Positions 16,822 through 25,024 of a stretch of DNA of 64,000 bases are shown here, one piece after another. The stretch lies in NCBI RefSeq assembly GCF_001956985.1, contig NZ_CP019082.1, positions 3,038,001-3,102,000 on the forward strand. The letters are read 5' to 3'. The stretch is from Paludisphaera borealis. Lineage in GTDB: Bacteria; Planctomycetota; Planctomycetia; Isosphaerales; Isosphaeraceae. The notes under the pieces are model-generated. The model was not told the DNA's origin. It saw only the letters and a list, made by a program, of their open reading frames with translations, and made no database searches. Numbering within the stretch: the first letter of the stretch is position 1; every line of letters starts with the position of its first letter. The position numbers were made by a program, and so were the translations under genes.

Positions 16822-18377
16822 CTGCGAGCCGATCGGCGGACGAGGCCCGGTCTCTCGCGAGTGCGGCGGAACAGCACGTCGGACTCGTGCGCGGGACGCG
16901 GGACTGGCTGCAACGCGACTACGCCCGGCTGGCCACGCTGGAACGACGGCTGCTCGACCAGTTCGCCCGCGCCGGCTATCGGCCGGTCCGGACGCCGGTG
17001 CTGGAGCTGTCGGACCTGCACGAGCGCAAGAGCGGCGCGGGGATCGTCGCCAAGCTGTTCGAGGTGTCGGGCGCGGGGACGGCCGGAATCAGCCTTCGCC
17101 CCGAGCTAACCGCCGGAATTGTAAGAGCTTACGTCGAATCCGGCGAGCCGGCTTCGCTCCCCTGGCGGGCGAGCATGGCGGGCCCGGTCTTCCGGTTCCT
17201 GCCTCCTGGCCGGATCCACGACCGCGAGTTCACCCAGGTCGGCGTCGAGCTGATCGGCGCCGGCGGCCCCGCGGCCGACGCCGAGGTGATCTGGCTGGCC
17301 GACTGGTCGCTGCGGGCGCTCGGGGTCGAGCGGCCGTCGATCCGGATCGGCCACGTCGGTCTGATCCTGGAGCTGCTGGGCCGGTCGGGCCTACCCGTCG
17401 CGGCGACCTCGGCCCTGATCGAATCGCTCAGCGAGGCCGCCAGCGAGGGCCAGGACGTGCGGTCCCTGGAATCGGCCCTCGACCGGCTCGCCGCCTGGCT
17501 GGGCTCGGGGCCGGCCGACGACGGCCGCGAAGCCTCCCCGACGACCGACACGGCCGACGAACCGGCCGTCGACCGCCTATTCCGGCACCTGGTGCCGGAC
17601 GTCGCCGGCCGCCGCTCGGGCGCCGAGATCATCGGCCGGCTGAGGCGGAAGTGGGAGCTGGGCCACTCGCTCCACGACGCCCTCCAGAACGTCCGCGAAC
17701 AGGTCCGCACCCTGGCCGACCTGCGCGGTCCGGCGGCCGAAGTTCTGGCCCGGCTCGATCGCGACTACGCCGCCCTGGCCCCCGCCTCGGTCGCCGCGAT
17801 CCGCGAGCTGACCGTCCTGCTCGAACAGCACGGAGTCGACCTCGGCCGGGTCGAGCTCGACCTGGGCTTCGGGCGCGGGATCGGCTTCTATACCCAGATG
17901 ATCTTCGAGGTCTCCGTGCCCACGCCCGACGGCCCCCTGGAAGTCTGCGGCGGCGGCCGGTACGACGGCCTCGCCCGCGTCCTGGGGAGCGACCGCGACG
18001 ACCGAGGAGCGGGGTTCGCCTTCGGGCTCGAACGCCTCTACCAGGCCCTCGGGGCGTCCCGTACCGAAGCCGACGCCGCCCCCCCTTCCCGCGGCTATCT
18101 GGTGACGACCGCCGGCGCTCCGGGGGTCGACCGCGACGCCGCCGCCCTGGCCACGTTCCTCCGCGACCGCGTCGACCTGCCGATCGTATTGTCGGACCTC
18201 GGGTTCGACGAGGCGGTCCGCTACGCCCAGGAACTGGGCCTGGAGCATCTGGTGGTCGTCGAACCGACGATCGAGGTGTGGAACCTCGAGCACGGCGACG
18301 TCCGGTCGGTCAGCGGCGGAGAACTAGTCGAACAACTGCGGAGCCGGCTTTCGGTGGTCCGAGGAGACGCCCTATGA
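16818..18377 (+). CDS. HisZ-like protein (HisRS paralogue, ATP phosphoribosyltransferase regulatory subunit)
   Basis: A 519-residue paralogue of histidyl-tRNA synthetase. It keeps the class II core (TRDWLQRDYARLATLERRLL, LRPELTAGIVRAY, VFRFLPPGRIHDREFTQVG, CGGGRYDGLARVLG). The synthetase-specific motif RGLDYYTG has become RGIGFYTQ, losing the Asp needed to bind histidine for adenylation. That, and its place directly before hisG, argue for HisZ, which partners HisG and senses histidine. Oddities: it is longer than usual HisZ, with an insertion near 215-265 and a retained C-terminal anticodon-domain-like segment after about 430 (GYLVTTAGAPGVDRDAAALA). It overlaps hisS and hisG by ATGA at both ends, so the three should be translated together. 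A second HisRS-like function is the alternative. Confidence 0.78.
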   Translation: MTASRSADEARSLASAAEQHVGLVRGTRDWLQRDYARLATLERRLLDQFARAGYRPVRTPVLELSDLHERKSGAGIVAKLFEVSGAGTAGISLRPELTAGIVRAYVESGEPASLPWRASMAGPVFRFLPPGRIHDREFTQVGVELIGAGGPAADAEVIWLADWSLRALGVERPSIRIGHVGLILELLGRSGLPVAATSALIESLSEAASEGQDVRSLESALDRLAAWLGSGPADDGREASPTTDTADEPAVDRLFRHLVPDVAGRRSGAEIIGRLRRKWELGHSLHDALQNVREQVRTLADLRGPAAEVLARLDRDYAALAPASVAAIRELTVLLEQHGVDLGRVELDLGFGRGIGFYTQMIFEVSVPTPDGPLEVCGGGRYDGLARVLGSDRDDRGAGFAFGLERLYQALGASRTEADAAPPSRGYLVTTAGAPGVDRDAAALATFLRDRVDLPIVLSDLGFDEAVRYAQELGLEHLVVVEPTIEVWNLEHGDVRSVSGGELVEQLRSRLSVVRGDAL

Positions 18378-19423
18378 ACGGCACGCAACGTGTTGATCCG
18401 ATCCGCCTGGCGATGCCCTCGAAGGGGCATCTCTACGAGGGGATCATCGAGATCCTCAAGACCGCCGGCTACAAGGTCCGGCGCGTCAGCGACCGCCAGT
18501 ACGAGGCGACGATCTCGGGCCAGCCCCGGTTCCACGTCGTCTTCATGCGGCCGACCGACATCGTGCTCCAGGTCCAGGAAGGCCGCTGCCACCTGGGGGT
18601 CACGGGGATGGACGTCTACGCCGAGCACGCCTTCGAGGCGCAGCAGGCGGTAGTGGTCGACCCTGACCTCGGCTACGGCGGCTGCCGCCTGGTGGTGGCG
18701 GTTCCCGAGAGCTGGGTCGACGTCGGCCACGTCCTCGACCTGGTCGACCTGACCAGCGAGTTCAAGTCGGCCGGCAAGACGTTCCGCGTCTCGACCAAGT
18801 ACCCCGCGCTCGTCCGCCAGTACTTCCGCAAGTGGGGCATTTATTATTATCAGTTGATCAATTCCGAAGGCGCCCTGGAGCTTCACCCGAGCCTGGGCAT
18901 CGCCGACGTGATCGTCGACTTGACCAGCTCGGGCGTCACGCTCAAGGACAACCGGCTGCGGGAAATCGCCGGTGGGATCGTGCTCGACTCGGCGGCCTGC
19001 CTAATCGGCCACGCGCCGAGCCTGGCGTCGCTGGCCGACGAGGGGGAGACCGGCCCCTTGGCCCTGTTGCTCGACGCCCTCGACGGCGTGCGACGGTCGG
19101 AAGGGCTGCTGCACCTGGAAGTGGTCGGCGGTCCGGCCGAGCCAGGTCCGGAGACGGCGGCGAAGGTCGCCGACTACCTCCGCGAGCAAGGCGCCCGGCA
19201 CCTCGTCCGGGGCGAAGTCTGGGACGACCGGGGGCTCCCCGGTTGGCGAGTCACCGCGCTGGTCGCAGCCAAGAAGCTCACCGCCTGCCAGCGGGCCCTG
19301 CTCGGATTGGGCGCCAGCCGGATCGTCGGCCTCCCCGCCCAGTTCGTCTTCGACCGCGCCGCGGCCTCGACCTTCGACGACCTGAAAAAACGCCTCGCCG
19401 ACGACGGAGGCGCGACCTCCTAA
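18374..19423 (+). CDS. hisG: ATP phosphoribosyltransferase with C-terminal ACT-like extension
   Basis: A 349-residue enzyme for the first step of histidine synthesis (PRPP + ATP). The catalytic region (1 to about 215) shows IRLAMPSKGHLYEG, MRPTDIVLQVQEGRCHLGVTG, the STKYPALVRQYF strand and ADVIVDLTSSGVTLKDNRL, the PRPP-site region. A C-terminal part of about 130 residues follows. Its end (WRVTALVAAKKL, then LLGLGASRIVGLP) resembles the HisG_C regulatory domain of long-form HisG. Long-form enzymes normally do not need HisZ, whereas short ones do; here both an extension and a HisZ-like neighbour are present. The start at 18374 overlaps the preceding stop by 4 bp. Confidence 0.93.
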   Translation: MNGTQRVDPIRLAMPSKGHLYEGIIEILKTAGYKVRRVSDRQYEATISGQPRFHVVFMRPTDIVLQVQEGRCHLGVTGMDVYAEHAFEAQQAVVVDPDLGYGGCRLVVAVPESWVDVGHVLDLVDLTSEFKSAGKTFRVSTKYPALVRQYFRKWGIYYYQLINSEGALELHPSLGIADVIVDLTSSGVTLKDNRLREIAGGIVLDSAACLIGHAPSLASLADEGETGPLALLLDALDGVRRSEGLLHLEVVGGPAEPGPETAAKVADYLREQGARHLVRGEVWDDRGLPGWRVTALVAAKKLTACQRALLGLGASRIVGLPAQFVFDRAAASTFDDLKKRLADDGGATS

Positions 19424-19946
19424 CCGGGCTCCACGACCAGCGAGCCATGCCCATTGTTTGATAAGAGTAAAGCACCGGCGAGGGTTGCAGACATGCTCAG
19501 GCACCTGGAAGCTGAATGTCGCCAACCACTCGCCGGCGCTGTCTCACGAGATTCGGTTCGGGCCTCTCAGCCACGCGGCGAGGCCGCCAGAATGAATGGA
19601 TCATGCCGGATTCTCCTGAAAACGGGAGACGAAGCCAGGATGAATCCCCCCCGCGACCGCGTCCCCGCTGGAACCGACGGAGAAAGAAATCGCGAGTCGG
19701 CGGTCGTCGAAAGCCTGGGCGATGAATCGATTGAGACGCACAAGCTTGTTGTTTCGATTCATAATGATGATCCGCCACCAAGGCAAAATCAACAATCAAA
19801 CTCAAATCTTTAGTGAATTAATCCTTTTTAATTTCTCAAATCGACGATCGAAAGACCTCTGAAATACAAGCCGCCCCCGATCCTTCCTTGGCCGTCGTGG
19901 CCGAGGCGCATGCACCGGGGTTCCATTCACGGTGGGAGGACGTTCG
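19424..19946. other. Intergenic region hisG / ldhA
   Basis: About 520 bp, AT-richer on its right side (19740-19860). Open frames of about 100 codons on both strands lack recognisable features and a convincing ribosome binding site. I see no hairpin-plus-T-run terminator. It should contain the ldhA promoter. Confidence 0.5.
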
Positions 19947-20969
19947 ATGCGGATCGCCGTATTCAGCACCAAGTCGTACGACCGGACGTTCCTTGAGGCC
20001 GCGGCCCAGGGGTCGGGGCACGAGCTTCGGTTCTTCGAAGCGCGGCAGACGCGGGACACCAGCGGCCTGGCGCGGGGGTTTCCGGCCGTCTGCATTTTCG
20101 TCAACGACGAGGCCGACGAGGCGACGCTGGAGGCGCTCGCCGAGGGAGGGACGAGGCTCGTGGCGTGCCGTTGCGCGGGGGTCAACCAGGTGGACCTGCG
20201 CGCCGCGAAGCGACTGGGGCTGACCGTCGCGCGGGTGCCGGCGTACTCGCCGCACGCCGTGGCCGAGTACGCCGTCGGCCTGATCCTCGCCCTCAACCGT
20301 CATATTCATCGGGCCTTCAACCGGGTCCGCGAGGGGAACTTCGCGCTCGACGGCCTGCTCGGCTTCGACCTCCACGGCAAGACGGCGGGCGTGGTCGGGA
20401 CCGGGAAGATCGGAGCGATCGTCGCCAAGATCCTCGACGGCTTCGGCTGCCGCGTCCTGGCCTTCGATAAATACGTCAACCCGGGGTGTACGGCTCTCGG
20501 CGTCTCGTACGTCGGCCTCGACGAGCTGCTCGCGGCGTCGGACGTCGTCACCCTGCACTGCCCGTTGACCCCCGAGACCGACCGGCTGATCAACGCCGAT
20601 GCCCTCGCGACGATGAAGCCGGGGGCGATGCTCGTGAACACCAGCCGGGGCGAGGTGATCGACACCGCCGCAGTGATCGACGCCCTCAAGTCCGGCCGCC
20701 TGGGCTACCTGGGCCTCGACGTTTACGAGGAGGAAGAGAACTTCTTCTTCGAGGACTTCTCCGACCGCGTGATCCAGGACGACGTGCTCGCGCGACTGCT
20801 GACGTTCCCCAACGTTCTCATCACCGGGCACCAGGCGTTTTTCACCCGCGAGGCGCTCGGGAACATCGCCGAAACCATGGTCGCCAGCTTCACGGCCTTC
20901 GAGCAAGGCCGGGAACTCCCCAACAAGGTCGAGCCTGAGCCGGCCGCGCCCGTCCGAGGCGAATCCTGA
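19947..20969 (+). CDS. ldhA: D-lactate dehydrogenase (2-hydroxyacid dehydrogenase, LdhA type)
   Basis: A 340-residue NAD-dependent D-2-hydroxyacid dehydrogenase very like E. coli LdhA along its whole length: start [20 protein letters not shown], substrate-domain segment [12 protein letters not shown], cofactor motif GVVGTGKIG, catalytic Arg region [10 protein letters not shown], Glu in [15 protein letters not shown], and the catalytic His in ITGHQAF. It reduces pyruvate to D-lactate in the cytoplasm, for fermentative NADH disposal. GGGAGGA (19934-19940) lies 6 nt before the ATG at 19947, so the start is firm. It appears to be transcribed alone. Confidence 0.94.
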   Translation: MRIAVFSTKSYDRTFLEAAAQGSGHELRFFEARQTRDTSGLARGFPAVCIFVNDEADEATLEALAEGGTRLVACRCAGVNQVDLRAAKRLGLTVARVPAYSPHAVAEYAVGLILALNRHIHRAFNRVREGNFALDGLLGFDLHGKTAGVVGTGKIGAIVAKILDGFGCRVLAFDKYVNPGCTALGVSYVGLDELLAASDVVTLHCPLTPETDRLINADALATMKPGAMLVNTSRGEVIDTAAVIDALKSGRLGYLGLDVYEEEENFFFEDFSDRVIQDDVLARLLTFPNVLITGHQAFFTREALGNIAETMVASFTAFEQGRELPNKVEPEPAAPVRGES

Positions 20970-21056
20970 GCCTTCGGGCCGCCTCCGATTCAAGCCGCGA
21001 GCCCGGGAGGACGATCATTGTGTCGGACGCACTCCCACACATAAGGAAACTCACGG

Positions 21057-21815
21057 ATGAGTTTAGCGATTTTGGCGGTCGTCGGGGCCTGGACGGCCGC
21101 CGGCGTCCCCTCGACCGACGCCTACCTCGGCCTGCCGGAATACAGTTTCCAGAGCGACGCCCGGGGGCCGTTCACCCCGTACTCGCCCCAGCCCGGCGAC
21201 ATCTTCCTGGCGACCGACCAGCGCCTCTGGTTCCGGATGGGCCACACGATCGCCGGAGCCAAGGGGATCCATCATTCGGGACTGATCTTCGCCAAGCCCG
21301 ACGGCACCCTCGGCCTGATCGAAGCCGGTCCGTTCAAGAAGATGGACGTCAACATCATGGTCCCTCATGAGCACATGTCGAAGCACGTGGCAGTGGGCGA
21401 CTCGGTCTGGATTCGCAGACGGCGGACTCCGCTGACGCCGGAGCAGTCGGCGCGGCTGACTGAGTTCGCGATGCGGCAGGATCGCAAGCCGTTCGCCGTG
21501 GCCCGATGGCTCGTGCAGGTGACGCCGCTGCGGGTCCGGGGGCCGTTCCGGACGTATTTCGTGGGCAAGCCCAACGGCGACCGCCCCCGCTGGTGGTGCT
21601 CGGAGCTGGTCACCGAGTGCTTCGTCCACGCGGGCGTCTTCGACGCCGAGACCTCCCGCCCCGCGGCGACCTACCCCAGCGACCTCTTCTTCGGCAAATC
21701 GTACAACCTGTACGTGAACTCGCACCTCGACCTCGAACCTGGCTGGGACCCGCCCGCCCGCTGGATTCCCGCAAGCGTGATGCCGAGCTTCCCCCCCGCT
21801 CCCAGCTCCAACTGA
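21057..21815 (+). CDS. Exported permuted papain-fold (YiiX/C92-like) protein
   Basis: A 252-residue protein with an N-terminal hydrophobic signal segment ending near Ala15. The active-site order is His before Cys, as in circularly permuted NlpC/P60 proteins: PGDIFLA near residue 47, HHSGLIF (candidate catalytic His, ~72), and WWCSELVTECF (candidate catalytic Cys, ~183). Families of this type (YiiX, YaeF, LRAT-like) include amidases, thioesterases and acyltransferases of the envelope; the substrate here is unknown. A charged segment (WIRRRRTP) lies between the two motifs. The ATG at 21057 is the natural start before the signal segment. Confidence 0.78.
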   Translation: MSLAILAVVGAWTAAGVPSTDAYLGLPEYSFQSDARGPFTPYSPQPGDIFLATDQRLWFRMGHTIAGAKGIHHSGLIFAKPDGTLGLIEAGPFKKMDVNIMVPHEHMSKHVAVGDSVWIRRRRTPLTPEQSARLTEFAMRQDRKPFAVARWLVQVTPLRVRGPFRTYFVGKPNGDRPRWWCSELVTECFVHAGVFDAETSRPAATYPSDLFFGKSYNLYVNSHLDLEPGWDPPARWIPASVMPSFPPAPSSN

Positions 21816-21852
21816 GCCGAAGAAACGAGGAAATCCGTCCGCGATCCCAACG

Positions 21853-23073
21853 TCATCGCGCGCCCGCCCGGATCGCCTCCATGGGGGCGAGTCGCGAGGC
21901 TTTCCAGGCGGGGTAGAGGCCGCCGATCGTCCCCATGACCACCGACAGCCCGAGGCCGATCGCGATCTGCTTGGGCGAAGCCGCGAGGTGCAGCCCGCCG
22001 GTCAGGAAGTGGTTCGCCACCGCCGCCGCGGCCAGCGTGATCAAACAGCCGAGCACGCCGGCCGCTAGCCCCAGGAAGGCACTTTCGGCCGTGATCAGCT
22101 TCAGGACGTCCTTGCGCGACCATCCGTTGGTCCGCAGAACGCCGAACTCGGCGAACCGCTCCATCGTGCTCATCAGCATCGTGTTCACGATCCCGACCAC
22201 CCCCACCAGGAGCGCCAGGCTGACCACCAGCATCAGACCGTTGTTGATCTCGGTCATGATCGAGCCGAAGTTCGCCTGGAATTCCCGCATGTTGAGGGCG
22301 TCGACCCCCGGCACCGCGGCCTCAATGGCGCGGGCGACCTGGTCCATCTGGTCCGGCCGCTCGGCTTCGACGTAGAAACACGAAACCTGCCCCGGAGCCA
22401 GTCCCAGCAGCTTGCGGGCGATGCCGATGTCCATGACCAGGATGTCGTCGAACAGCATCGAGCCGGTGTCGTAAATCCCGACGATCTGGAACTCCATCTC
22501 GCCGATCCGGAGCGAGTCCCCCACCTGCTTGGGCTTGCCGGCCGCGTCAAGGTGACGCCCTGCGGTCTTGCGGCTGATCACCACGCGCGGCTGGTCGCGG
22601 TCGTCAAGGGTCAGGAACCGGCCCTGCTTGATCGACTTGGAGTAGACGCCGGTGCGCGACCGAAGGTGGGTCTCGATGTCCTGGCCGAGAACCGCGGCGG
22701 CGTCGAGGATGCTCTGCATCCGCTTGGTCTTCGACGTCCAGTTTTCGAGCTTGGTGAGGTTGCGGAACAGGCTGGTCCCCTCGATCGGCGGGGCGGCCTC
22801 CCAGACCTCGGCCGCGACGAGCCGGACCCCCGGCACCTGGCGGATCTTCTCTTCAAGGTCGGCCCGGAGGTGGCTGAAGATCGGCGCGGGGGCGTCTTCG
22901 CGCAGCACCAGCATCCCCTGGACCTGCCCCAGGGTCTCGCCGAGCAGGTTCCGCATGCCGGCCGACAGACTGATCAGGCCCAGGACGCCGACGATGGGGA
23001 TCGAGAGCCCGACCAGGCCGAGCACCGTGCGCACCGGCCTCGTCCACAAATTCCGAAACGCAAACCTCAACAT
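21853..23073 (-). CDS. ABC transporter permease (MacB/FtsX type)
   Basis: A 406-residue permease with a first membrane helix right at the N-terminus (RFAFRNLWTRPVRTVLGLVG), a periplasmic MacB_PCD-type domain of about 200 residues, and three C-terminal helices of the FtsX domain (LMLVVSLALLVGVVGIVNTML). This topology fits type VII ABC exporters such as MacB and LolCDE, which move lipoproteins, peptides or drugs without passing them through the membrane helices. No ATPase gene is adjacent inside the window. ATG 23073 is preferred because it places helix 1 at the start; an upstream in-frame ATG at 23151 would add 26 charged residues. Confidence 0.88.
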   Translation of the reverse strand: MLRFAFRNLWTRPVRTVLGLVGLSIPIVGVLGLISLSAGMRNLLGETLGQVQGMLVLREDAPAPIFSHLRADLEEKIRQVPGVRLVAAEVWEAAPPIEGTSLFRNLTKLENWTSKTKRMQSILDAAAVLGQDIETHLRSRTGVYSKSIKQGRFLTLDDRDQPRVVISRKTAGRHLDAAGKPKQVGDSLRIGEMEFQIVGIYDTGSMLFDDILVMDIGIARKLLGLAPGQVSCFYVEAERPDQMDQVARAIEAAVPGVDALNMREFQANFGSIMTEINNGLMLVVSLALLVGVVGIVNTMLMSTMERFAEFGVLRTNGWSRKDVLKLITAESAFLGLAAGVLGCLITLAAAAVANHFLTGGLHLAASPKQIAIGLGLSVVMGTIGGLYPAWKASRLAPMEAIRAGAR

Positions 23074-23336
23074 CCGCGCGCCCCGCCCTTCTCGTTCGCG
23101 AAGAATCGACCCGACGTCGCCATTGGAACCGATCGACGCCTCGGCCGCCACCTCGCCGCCCGAACCATCCGATTCCTCGGCTCGACGGTTCGTCGATCGC
23201 GGCCGCCTCGGTCCGGATCTTGCAAGGAGACAAGGGGAAGCAGGCTGAGACGGTCCGCTATCCGTGACCTAGAGTTGAAATGGAGAGACTTGGACGTCTT
23301 CGAGTCCCGTAGTCGGCGACCTTATCGAGAAGTGCC

Positions 23337-23726
23337 ATGACGAGCAACCCGCGACGTTCTTTTCGAGGTGACGCGCCGCAGATCGGCAGCCCCGTGCTCG
23401 AACGCCGATTCTGGACGCGCGAACCCGCCAGGGACGCCGAAGCGACCCTGACCTGGACTCAAGACGGGGCCGAAGTCGCCGTCGCGGCCCACCTCGTGGA
23501 TCTCAGCGTCCGCGGCGCGGCGGTGATCCTCGCCAAGATCCCCCCGCGCGGGGCGGTCATCCGGCTCGGACTCGCGGCGGTCGAGACGGCGACCGTGGAG
23601 GGTCGCGTCGTCGCGATGCGGCTTCACCCCAAGCGCGGCTGGTTGATCCTGCACATCAAGTTCACCGCCGACTGCCCGAAAGCACTCTACGACCAGGCGG
23701 TGGACGGCGCCGATGGCGAGGGCTGA
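23337..23726 (+). CDS. PilZ-domain protein (candidate c-di-GMP effector)
   Basis: A 129-residue single-domain protein. It has the PilZ elements: an Arg-rich N-terminal stretch (LERRFWTREPARDAE, resembling the RxxxR motif) and DLSVRGA, which matches DxSxxG, followed by the beta-barrel strands to FTADC. PilZ domains bind cyclic di-GMP and control motility, polysaccharide synthesis or adhesion. The RxxxR spacing is not perfect, so binding is likely but not certain. It is oriented away from the ABC permease gene, and its partner is unknown. Confidence 0.78.
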   Translation: MTSNPRRSFRGDAPQIGSPVLERRFWTREPARDAEATLTWTQDGAEVAVAAHLVDLSVRGAAVILAKIPPRGAVIRLGLAAVETATVEGRVVAMRLHPKRGWLILHIKFTADCPKALYDQAVDGADGEG

Positions 23727-23780
23727 TCGAACCGATCGCTGCTCGCCGTGACGCCTACCCCCCCCCCGCGCCACCGACAG

Positions 23781-24755
23781 TCATTTCAACAAATGGCGTT
23801 GAAAAAAGGCGACGAAGTCGCGAGGCATGCCGTCCTCGGGGTTCGGGGTGTCCCGATAGTCGTCCTCGTGGCGGAGGATGCATTCAATCTGCAAGGGGTC
23901 GAGCCGCTCCTTGAGGGCGATCCCGAAGTTGGGATGGTGGATGCCCTCCCCCGGGCGCGCGTCGCTCGGCAGCGGCCCCTTCGGTTCGGAGTAGTAGAGG
24001 AACACCGGCGGGTCGTCGACCGACACGTGGTGCAACGGCGAGGCGTCCTCGAACAGCGAGCCGCAACTGGGGCCGTCGAGGTCGGCGTCGGGCTTGAGGC
24101 CGAAGAAGGGACGGATCGCCGCGTGCTCATGAGCCCGTCCGCCGATCCATCGCTTGATGAATCGGGGGTCGTACGACGTCTGGGCGCCGACGCCGCCGAT
24201 GCAGACCAGGCGCGTCGACTCCCTCCCGACCGGGTCGGGGTCCGAGGGGTCGGCCATGTCGCCCTGAAAGCCGACCCAGAGCGCGATCCCCGCCCCCGCC
24301 GAGTTGCCGCACGCGGCGATCCGGTCCGGGTCGATCCCGAGCGCATCGGCCTTATGCCGCAAGAACTGCACGGCGCGGGCGCCGTCGAGCATCGGACCGG
24401 GATAGGGCGACTGCCGCGAGAGCCGGTAGTTGGCCGAGGCCACGGCGATCCCCTCCGCCAGACACCGCCGGACCAGCCACGCCGGGACGCTCGACTTGTC
24501 GCCGCCGAGGAACCCGCCGCCGTGGAAGAAGATCACCACCGGAGCGGGCCGGCCGCCGAGCTTCTCTCTGGGGGGCGTCCAGACGTCCATGACGTTGCGA
24601 TCGAACGGCCCGTAACGAAGCTCCGCGACGTCGGGCCGCGGCCTGACGGTCGCCATCCGCCTCTGGATTCTCACGACCGCCTCGTGGGAGACCGGTACGA
24701 ACAAACCGAGCAGGCCCATCAGGGCCAAAGGATGAGAACGCGACAGCCAGCTCAT
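23781..24755 (-). CDS. Exported or membrane-anchored alpha/beta hydrolase (carboxylesterase, HSL/BD-FAE type)
   Basis: A 324-residue esterase-like protein. An N-terminal hydrophobic segment (LALMGLLGLFVPV) suggests a signal or anchor. The oxyanion-hole motif HGGGF is at about 78-82 and the nucleophile elbow GNSAG at about 150-154 (Ser152). The probable catalytic His is in the HHPNFG segment near the C-terminus, with an Asp upstream. Relatives hydrolyse short acyl esters, including acetyl or feruloyl groups on plant polysaccharides; the substrate is not defined here. ATG 24755 is preferred over one 19 codons upstream because it begins directly before the signal segment. It is divergent from the giant beta-helix gene. 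Confidence 0.85.
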   Translation of the reverse strand: MSWLSRSHPLALMGLLGLFVPVSHEAVVRIQRRMATVRPRPDVAELRYGPFDRNVMDVWTPPREKLGGRPAPVVIFFHGGGFLGGDKSSVPAWLVRRCLAEGIAVASANYRLSRQSPYPGPMLDGARAVQFLRHKADALGIDPDRIAACGNSAGAGIALWVGFQGDMADPSDPDPVGRESTRLVCIGGVGAQTSYDPRFIKRWIGGRAHEHAAIRPFFGLKPDADLDGPSCGSLFEDASPLHHVSVDDPPVFLYYSEPKGPLPSDARPGEGIHHPNFGIALKERLDPLQIECILRHEDDYRDTPNPEDGMPRDFVAFFQRHLLK

Positions 24756-25024
24756 GGGTGTGCCTCGAAGTGGTCCGCGCCGCCAGCCGCCCGCTGGCGT
24801 TGATCGCTCCAACTTAAAGGTGTCGCACCGAGCGTTCCAATTCCATGAGAATCTCGGCGCAACGGCTCAGCACCGTAACGAGAATCCGGATTCGGGCGAT
24901 CAAGCGGCCGTGAGCGGGCCCTCGCCAGGATCTCGTTCGCTCCGTTGATGTTGTAGGCTTGGGACAGGGTGGAATCCGTGGCCGCGCTACCGAAGCGCTT
25001 GCTGGTGAGAGGACGGGCCAGATC

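Noticed and set aside
19454-19813. 119-codon plus-strand frame between hisG and ldhA
   Set aside because: No domain, polar low-complexity end, no convincing start signal.
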